From the NCBI GenBank assembly GCA_023300835.1, contig JALZVB010000357.1, forward strand, positions 1-13,436: DNA of 13,436 nucleotides, given 5' to 3'. Numbering within the stretch: the stretch's first letter is position 1; each line of letters opens with the position of its first letter. A model generated the notes under the pieces. That model searched no databases, was not told the DNA's origin, and saw only the letters and a list, made by a program, of their open reading frames with translations. This document shows, piece after piece, positions 8,237 through 13,436 of this stretch. A program made the translations under genes and the position numbers. The stretch comes from Saprospiraceae bacterium (GTDB lineage: Bacteria > Bacteroidota > Bacteroidia > Chitinophagales > Saprospiraceae).

Positions 8237-9772
8237 CTAATAAGCCAAAGCCATCCTTTCAGAACGATAGATGATATCTCTATTGCCCCAACCTGGCGCA
8301 CCCTTTCCATTGACATTTTTATAAAAAATAGTTGCCTCAAATACTTCTTCTTTACTACTCTTATCTACTTCAACAATTTTACAAGAATTCTGACCTGCTT
8401 TCTGAATAAACCCTGATGTAATAAGCATGTTATCGTTTGATGGTAGATAATCTACATCACTGATTATCATAGAAAAGAATTCTGTACCTCTTTCTTTCCC
8501 ATATTGCCATACTTGCTTGACCTCCATATTTTTTTCATCTATCGCATACTCTACTGCCCTAGAGTAACTTGGTTTTTTATCGTAGTTCCTCAAAAATCCA
8601 TTATCGAATAAAAGTAGATTCCCATTGGGTAACAAACTAGGGCTGTGTTGACTCCAAGGAAAATCAAATCCTTCAGCGCTTTTATTACCTAATTGGACTT
8701 CGTTATTGTAAGCTTTTCCAGATTGATCTACCGCCGTCAATAGAAATGGTGCTGTTGGTTTTCCTTTACCATCTCTGCCTGAGTTACCCCAATCTTTATG
8801 TGGAGCTAGTATCCATCTAACTTTATCATCTAACCCTAGTTTTACAACGCCTTGACATCTATTAGAAATTATCATAGAACTATCTCTTTTATCAAACACG
8901 ACACCATTCATGTGCAGCCAATCTTTAGGTGACATGTACGTGTTATCTCTAGTAGCATCAAGGTGTTCTGCTAAGTCCCACTCCTTAATTATCTTATTAT
9001 TGTTTACATCAAATAACTTAATCCAATCTCCATCAGAAGGAATCCACTTGTCATCTTTAAGTATCTTAACTCCTCTTTTTCCGATAGGAATTAACAATTG
9101 TGTTTCTGAGACAGCGGCAACATCGTGATGCATTCCATTATCATTAGATGTATTCACTTTTTTCAATATGTTACCCAACATATCTAATTCATATAAGACA
9201 TGTCTTCCTATAACAAGAATGTTCCCATTTTTCATTTTCTGAAAGGGTCCTAACATTTTTTTGTGAAAACTGAGATCTAGATACCATCTGATAACACCTG
9301 AGTCATCAAATATAAAAGGGCTAGAATTGTATTTTCCTTTTTGCGCCAAATGTAAATCACATGCATGAAAACCATCCACCATCTTAGATCTGTCTATTTT
9401 GTTTATCTCAATTTTAGGTAGTGAAAGTGAGATCTTACCCGTTTGGATCTCAATCGAATCTTTAACTCTAATATTGTCTAGATCAAATTCGAGAAGAACC
9501 TTGTTTAATTTATTTGGATAGAGTCCAACAATAGCAACTCTATTATTTGTAAGCTTATCATAAGATTGTGTAACTGGATTGACTCCACTGACTGTATACT
9601 TTACATTAGTTACTGTGCCCTCAGATTGAATATTGATAACGGAACACAATGGACATATTCCACTAGGATTAACAGTAGATTTTAAGATATACTTGGGGTC
9701 ACTTTTACAAGCAAAAAACAGAAAAATAAGGATATATAGCAGAAAATTTTTGAATAGTAGATTTGAACTCAT
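8237..9772 (-). CDS. Exported arylsulfate sulfotransferase (ASST), probable lipoprotein
   Basis: ASST enzymes move a sulfate group from one phenolic sulfate ester to another phenol without PAPS, through a sulfo-histidine intermediate on a six-bladed propeller. The protein has 511 residues. A hydrophobic N-terminus ends in FFAC, so Cys22 is a plausible lipidation site, and the following KSDPK weakly resembles a Bacteroidota surface-export signal. An N-terminal beta domain covers about 28-115, and the propeller begins near MVDGFHACDLHL (131-142). Active-site residues expected from E. coli AssT (numbering from memory) are present: HHD at 215-217 (for His252), HMN at 287-289 (His356 and Asn358), Arg305 exactly 18 residues on (Arg374), and His376 in WSQHS (the nucleophile, His436). 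Cysteines 40 and 43 form a CPLC motif, and Cys306 adjoins the active-site arginine. The gene is divergent from a PAPS-type sulfotransferase 72 bases away. The acceptor is unknown. Confidence 0.9.
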   Translation of the reverse strand: MSSNLLFKNFLLYILIFLFFACKSDPKYILKSTVNPSGICPLCSVINIQSEGTVTNVKYTVSGVNPVTQSYDKLTNNRVAIVGLYPNKLNKVLLEFDLDNIRVKDSIEIQTGKISLSLPKIEINKIDRSKMVDGFHACDLHLAQKGKYNSSPFIFDDSGVIRWYLDLSFHKKMLGPFQKMKNGNILVIGRHVLYELDMLGNILKKVNTSNDNGMHHDVAAVSETQLLIPIGKRGVKILKDDKWIPSDGDWIKLFDVNNNKIIKEWDLAEHLDATRDNTYMSPKDWLHMNGVVFDKRDSSMIISNRCQGVVKLGLDDKVRWILAPHKDWGNSGRDGKGKPTAPFLLTAVDQSGKAYNNEVQLGNKSAEGFDFPWSQHSPSLLPNGNLLLFDNGFLRNYDKKPSYSRAVEYAIDEKNMEVKQVWQYGKERGTEFFSMIISDVDYLPSNDNMLITSGFIQKAGQNSCKIVEVDKSSKEEVFEATIFYKNVNGKGAPGWGNRDIIYRSERMALAY

Positions 9773-9844
9773 TTGGCTTAACGATTTTCCACAAAATACT
9801 GAATATAGTATAATTATATTGACTTGAATTTTTAATTTCGCCGC
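9773..9844. promoter_or_regulatory. Shared divergent promoter region of the two sulfotransferase genes
   Basis: Only 72 bases separate the starts of the two sulfotransferase genes, so their promoters must be close together or overlap. The segment is very AT-rich. A near-palindrome at 9802-9820 has perfect 6-base arms (AATATA and TATATT) around an AT-rich centre. It could be a regulator site acting on both genes, or simply AT-rich promoter DNA. On the minus strand a TATTTTG sequence (9795-9801 in plus coordinates) is one base short of the TAnnTTTG box. Confidence 0.4.
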
Positions 9845-10522
9845 ATGACCATAAAACTTATAGGTGCAGGTTTCCCACGTACTGGGACTAACACTTTAAA
9901 AAAAGCCTTAGAAATTCTAGGCTTTGAAAAAACCTATCACTTTAAGGAGGTATTAAACAACCCAGATCATCTACATTATTGGGAGAGTATACAGATGAGT
10001 GCTACTCTTGATTGGGAAAGTTTATATCATGGATATCAAGCAAGTGTAGATTTTCCTGCCTATGCTTGGTACAAAGAACATATGGTAAAATATCCAGAAG
10101 CCAAGGTAATCCTTACTAAACGGCCCTTTGAACAATGGTATGAAAGCGTATTAAACACATTGTATCTTTCACAATCGCAATCTACAGCAACGCTGGCACA
10201 AAAACCTGAAGAAAAATTCGATTCCAGATTACTTAAAATTAAAGCTTGTCGAAATTTCGTTAGAAATTTTCTTTGGAAGATTCAGTTTGAAGATCGTTTT
10301 ACGGACAAACGTTATGTAAAGTCAATTTGGGAACAACATCATATTGATGTTATTTTTTATGTCCCTAAAGAGAAGCTCCTAGTCTATGAAGTAGCAGATG
10401 GTTGGAAACCGCTATGTGATTTCTTAGAGAAAGAAGTGCCCAATACTCCCTTTCCTCATTTAAATAAAAAAGGTGACTTTGTTAAAATGATGCAAAACTT
10501 AATGAAAGGAGATAAAATATAA
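9845..10522 (+). CDS. PAPS-type P-loop sulfotransferase
   Basis: This 225-residue protein belongs to the P-loop sulfotransferase superfamily and most resembles the Sulfotransfer_4 group. These enzymes move a sulfo group from PAPS to a hydroxyl or amine acceptor. The 5'-phosphosulfate-binding loop is GAGFPRTGTNTLKKAL (7-22), directly after the start, which supports this ATG. The 3'-phosphate-binding motif is AKVILTKRPFEQWYESV (86-102). Arg93 and Ser101 are eight residues apart, the spacing seen in classical sulfotransferases. YHFKEV (31-36) follows the loop as in close relatives. There is no signal peptide or membrane segment, so it should act in the cytoplasm. The acceptor cannot be read from sequence. 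The neighbour across the short divergent gap is an exported ASST, which suggests related substrates (inferred). Confidence 0.9.
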   Translation: MTIKLIGAGFPRTGTNTLKKALEILGFEKTYHFKEVLNNPDHLHYWESIQMSATLDWESLYHGYQASVDFPAYAWYKEHMVKYPEAKVILTKRPFEQWYESVLNTLYLSQSQSTATLAQKPEEKFDSRLLKIKACRNFVRNFLWKIQFEDRFTDKRYVKSIWEQHHIDVIFYVPKEKLLVYEVADGWKPLCDFLEKEVPNTPFPHLNKKGDFVKMMQNLMKGDKI

Positions 10523-10548
10523 TTCTACTTCAGTTCTCAACCTTCATC

Positions 10549-10580
10549 AAAACATTATCAGCTTCACTAAGGCTGATAAT
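10549..10580 (-). terminator. Hairpin terminator overlapping the 3' end of the small exported protein gene
   Basis: ATTATCAGC (10554-10562) and GCTGATAAT (10572-10580) are perfect 9-base complements around a 9-base loop. On the minus strand the stem is followed by G-TTTT, as for a modest intrinsic terminator of the GH3 operon. The TAG stop of the minus-strand gene (10567-10569) sits in the loop, so one arm encodes the last residues of the protein. There is no T-run on the plus side, so any termination of the converging sulfotransferase transcript would be weaker. Confidence 0.6.
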
Positions 10581-11100
10581 AATAAATATCCCCTTCAACT
10601 TCCATCCTGAGATCCATCAATCTCAGATAAGTATAATTATTATCAATAATATAGGTTGATGACTTAAACAGCTTTCTAAGTAACCATCCTAAGCCAGATG
10701 CAACACTGCCTATAATCACTTCTGTCAAACTCATCTTATAATCTGTCACACCTACTGACCCCAATGCCCCAAAGACAAGCCAAGCCCCACCAAACTTACC
10801 AAAGAAATGTCCAGCTACCATAGCTTTCTTATTGACAACTTTGACCTTGAGTATTTCGTCAACGGTTACAAAATCTGACTTTAGTATGATAAGCCCATCT
10901 TGAGGTTTTATTTCTTTGATCACTTCATGACGCCAGGCATCAGGATAATCCACTGTAGTGAAGGTGATTCTATCGTTGGGATAGAATTTGATAAATTCCT
11001 TTCTATCAGAACCGTATTCCAATTGTAGATATATCAGCTCTTGCGCCGTAGCTAATTGACTACAGAAAGAAAAAAGAAAAATCGAAAATAGTATTCTCAC
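10567..11100 (-). CDS. Small exported protein of unknown function
   Basis: I do not recognise a named family. The 177-residue product starts with a clear signal peptide (MRILFSIFLFSFCSQLATAQ, 1-20). A beta-rich segment follows (22-90), then two hydrophobic, glycine-rich stretches, about 97-118 (FFGKFGGAWLVFGALGSVGV) and 127-141 (EVIIGSVASGLGWLL). A basic turn and a short polar tail (148-177) complete it. The hydrophobic pair could be a membrane hairpin or a pair of glycine-zipper helices. The start codon is GTG: the first in-frame ATG would be at residue 94, and only GTG gives the signal peptide. The gene begins 11 bases after the stop of the GH3-serine hydrolase gene, so it is probably co-transcribed and may help that enzyme (inferred from position only). 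Confidence 0.78.
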   Translation of the reverse strand: MRILFSIFLFSFCSQLATAQELIYLQLEYGSDRKEFIKFYPNDRITFTTVDYPDAWRHEVIKEIKPQDGLIILKSDFVTVDEILKVKVVNKKAMVAGHFFGKFGGAWLVFGALGSVGVTDYKMSLTEVIIGSVASGLGWLLRKLFKSSTYIIDNNYTYLRLMDLRMEVEGDIYYYQP

Positions 11101-11111
11101 AAATAAGTAAA

Positions 11112-13436
11112 TTATTGTTTATCCAACATAGCATTATAAAATACGGATTGTACTCTAGGTCTATAGTTCTTCCTAGAGAAGACTTTATTCTCCATCGTAG
11201 GATAAGTACGATTAGACAAGAAAATATAAATAAGGTCATACTCAGGATCAGCAAATACAGATATTCCAGTAAACCCTAGGTGTCCAAATGCGTTATTGGA
11301 CACCTCCTCTGCGACATTTTCTGTCTTATCACTATTGAGCTCTTTCATGTCAAATCCCAATCCTCTTCTAGTGGATTTATGGAATCGCTTAGTGAATTTT
11401 CTTACAGTCGTTGGTTCTAAGTAACGTTTACCCGCATATGATCCGCCGTTCAATAACATCTGCATAAGTACCGCGAGGTCTTCAGCATTACTGAACAATC
11501 CTGCATGCCCTCCTACGCCACCTAACATAGCTGCGCCCATGTCATGCACGTACCCATGCACGTCTTGTAATCTGAAATATTCGTCTTTCTCAGAAGGTAT
11601 AATTCTGCTTGCAGGAATTCTACTTAGTGGATTATACAAGGTGTTTTTAAGTCCTAGTGGCTTATAGAATTTCTGTGTGACATACGCATCTAGTGGCATC
11701 CCTTCCTGTGACTCTATCAATTGTTGAAACAAATAAAACCCTAAGTCTGAATATCTATAATCTCGTGTATCTCTCAGGTCACAATTGTATATGTAACTAT
11801 AAATCGTATCTACATAATCTTCTCGCATAAATAGTTTGTCCGCCACATGGACATTGTATACACCAGTATTCGTAGTACGAAAACACTTCTCTAGACGCAT
11901 TGGTTTCTTACTCATGGAGTCCATTGTCTCTTTATAGAAAGGTATCCATCCTGGCAAGCCAGAACTATGTACCAGTACATCTTCTATAATTAGTGGCCCC
12001 TTATTAGTTGTGTCTAGAGCAGGTAAATATTTTTCTAAGGGGTGATAGATGTTTATTTTTTCTTGATCACTTAGTTTCATTAGTGCTATCGTGGTAGATA
12101 GAATTTTAGTCACAGATGCGACATCATAAAGATCATCTACTTTTACAGATTTCTTTTTCTTATCTGTATGATGTCCATAAGCTTTATTGAAAAATATCTT
12201 GCCATTTCTCGCTGCCAATACTTGACATCCAGGTGCTGCTTTCTTATCCAACATCTCTTGAACTATAGTATCTATCTTAAGCAATGAAGCAGACGACATC
12301 ATAACTTCTTCTGGCGTAGCATAACCCAGCCTGCCTATACTTGCTGTCGTTATTCCTGCGCCATAGGGAAATGTACTGTGAGCGGTCACGGGGAGTTTTC
12401 CGCTCATTTCTGTCACCCCCATTATAGCTTGAGCAGATACATTTTCCATTATGCCATCCTCCTCATAAGCCTGAACGATAGTGGGTATCATATGGAAAAA
12501 CTTCAGTGCATAAGGAGATCCGTTATTTACAAGGATCACTTTGTGACTACTATTGAGCTTATATATTAAATCAAACTGATCTTTACTTATTCCAAAGTCT
12601 TTCTTAGATGAAATGGATTGATCATGAAGACTTATAATTACAATATCAGATCCTGACAATTGCTTATTTAACAGAGCTACTGATGATGGAGAAATTGTTT
12701 TGCTAGCATGTAAATGTTTCTCTACTCCAAACCTCTTAAGTACTTTTTGAAATTCTGATACGCCAGTTGTTCCTAGACTAAGCGTGGCTATCTTTCCGTC
12801 TTTAGGATATTTTAATGGCAGTAATTTATTATCATCTTTTACTAATGTGATCGCCTTCTCATAAAGTTCTTTTTTCAAGTTCAGTGCTGACTTAGAATTG
12901 ACATCGTGGTCTATCATTGAAAGGTTCTGGATGATAGGCCTTCCTGTCAAACCTAACTCATATTTGGCTTTCAATATTTTTACAACCTTTTGATTTATAA
13001 CTTCTTCATCGAGTCGATCAGAAAGAATTTCTTTTTTTATTTTGGCTACAGCTACAGCAATATCTATAGGTAATAACATAATGTCATTACCTGCCTTGAT
13101 GGCTTCCAGTTCCATATCTCCTGGCTTGAAATGTTTAGCTACGCCTTCCATTTCAAGTCCATCAGTAAATATCAACCCTTCGAAATGCATCTTCTCTTGC
13201 AGTAGTTCTGTAACAACTTTTCTCGAAAGAGAAGTTGGTCGATTTTTTCTATTCTCAAGTGCTGGAATAGAAAGGTGGGCCGTCATAACACTTTTTACAC
13301 CTAACTGTGTCATAACCCTGAATGGCATCAACTCTATCGAATCAAGCCTTTTTCTGTTGTGCAGAATAACAGGCAAGTCATAATGTGAATCTGTATCTGT
13401 ATCACCATGACCTGGAAAATGTTTCATACAAGCATA
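11112..13436 (-). CDS. GH3 beta-N-acetylhexosaminidase fused to beta-lactamase-fold serine hydrolase (N-terminus outside the window)
   Basis: The frame is open to the window edge and reads YAC just before the first internal Met (13427), so the gene is cut and its start and signal peptide are not seen. Counting from that Met, the NagZ-type GH3 domain shows KHFPGHG (2-8), the Asp-His acid/base dyad in DSH (13-15), MTAH (48-51) and the nucleophile Asp89 in FTDGLEM. A GH3 C-terminal-like domain spans about 180-365. A class C beta-lactamase/esterase domain follows (about 378-771) with Ser438 and Lys441 in SVTK, Tyr559 in YSDLG, and HLGFTG (716-721) in place of the KTG motif. NagZ enzymes cut N-acetylglucosamine from muropeptides; the second domain could be a peptidase, esterase or amidase. 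Fusions of this kind are known in Bacteroidota. All key residues of both domains are present, so it should be active. It probably heads an operon with the small exported protein. Confidence 0.93.
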   Translation of the reverse strand, partial: YACMKHFPGHGDTDTDSHYDLPVILHNRKRLDSIELMPFRVMTQLGVKSVMTAHLSIPALENRKNRPTSLSRKVVTELLQEKMHFEGLIFTDGLEMEGVAKHFKPGDMELEAIKAGNDIMLLPIDIAVAVAKIKKEILSDRLDEEVINQKVVKILKAKYELGLTGRPIIQNLSMIDHDVNSKSALNLKKELYEKAITLVKDDNKLLPLKYPKDGKIATLSLGTTGVSEFQKVLKRFGVEKHLHASKTISPSSVALLNKQLSGSDIVIISLHDQSISSKKDFGISKDQFDLIYKLNSSHKVILVNNGSPYALKFFHMIPTIVQAYEEDGIMENVSAQAIMGVTEMSGKLPVTAHSTFPYGAGITTASIGRLGYATPEEVMMSSASLLKIDTIVQEMLDKKAAPGCQVLAARNGKIFFNKAYGHHTDKKKKSVKVDDLYDVASVTKILSTTIALMKLSDQEKINIYHPLEKYLPALDTTNKGPLIIEDVLVHSSGLPGWIPFYKETMDSMSKKPMRLEKCFRTTNTGVYNVHVADKLFMREDYVDTIYSYIYNCDLRDTRDYRYSDLGFYLFQQLIESQEGMPLDAYVTQKFYKPLGLKNTLYNPLSRIPASRIIPSEKDEYFRLQDVHGYVHDMGAAMLGGVGGHAGLFSNAEDLAVLMQMLLNGGSYAGKRYLEPTTVRKFTKRFHKSTRRGLGFDMKELNSDKTENVAEEVSNNAFGHLGFTGISVFADPEYDLIYIFLSNRTYPTMENKVFSRKNYRPRVQSVFYNAMLDKQ

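Noticed and set aside
9833..9840. TAATTTCG as a -7 promoter box for the PAPS-type sulfotransferase
   Set aside because: It ends four bases before the ATG and the nearest TTG is far too close; it would need leaderless transcription and differs from TAnnTTTG.
11060..11254. Minus-strand open frame overlapping the end of the fusion gene and the start of the small exported gene
   Set aside because: It is out of frame with both genes, which have clear domain or signal-peptide support; no independent evidence.
13042..13383. 113-codon plus-strand open frame opposite the GH3 domain
   Set aside because: Serine-rich antisense shadow of a strongly conserved GH3 region with catalytic motifs.

Overview
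The window looks like chromosomal DNA of a Bacteroidota bacterium, possibly a Saprospiraceae-like lineage. The evidence is AT-rich sequence with frequent AGA arginine codons, signal peptides that repeatedly end in A-Q, no clear Shine-Dalgarno sequences, a SecA carrying the large insertions seen in this phylum, and a TonB-C protein of the 'MPRFPGCE' style. The phylum is well supported; the family is a guess.

Layout. Positions 1-182 are non-coding as far as can be seen. Positions 183-5374 hold a plus-strand run of secA, a small secreted SPOR-domain gene and rodA, with short gaps (15 and 35 bases) that suggest co-transcription. Converging on it (5517-6548, minus) is a secreted protein joining plant-type leucine-rich repeats to a TonB C-terminal domain without a membrane anchor. 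Divergent from that is an outer-membrane beta-barrel protein of the LpxR / lipid A 3'-O-deacylase family (6758-7942, plus), whose active-site positions look altered. After a gene-free 294-base stretch come two unrelated sulfotransferases arranged head to head across 72 bases. One is an exported, probably lipid-anchored arylsulfate sulfotransferase (8237-9772, minus). The other is a cytoplasmic PAPS-type sulfotransferase (9845-10522, plus). The last part (10567-13436, minus) is a likely two-gene operon: a NagZ-type GH3 hydrolase fused to a beta-lactamase-fold serine hydrolase, cut by the window edge, followed by a small exported protein of unknown function. A hairpin terminator overlaps the end of that last gene.

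How the genes fit together. Most of the window concerns the cell envelope: protein export (SecA), cell-wall elongation (RodA, with SPOR as a possible glycan-binding partner), outer-membrane modification (LpxR-like) and muropeptide or glycan turnover (GH3-serine hydrolase). The least ordinary element is the pairing of a PAPS-dependent and a PAPS-independent sulfotransferase. It would suit a cytosolic-plus-exported sulfation relay, but this is inferred from gene position only. No mobile element, CRISPR array, rRNA or tRNA gene was found, and no defence or other clearly new multi-gene system is visible.
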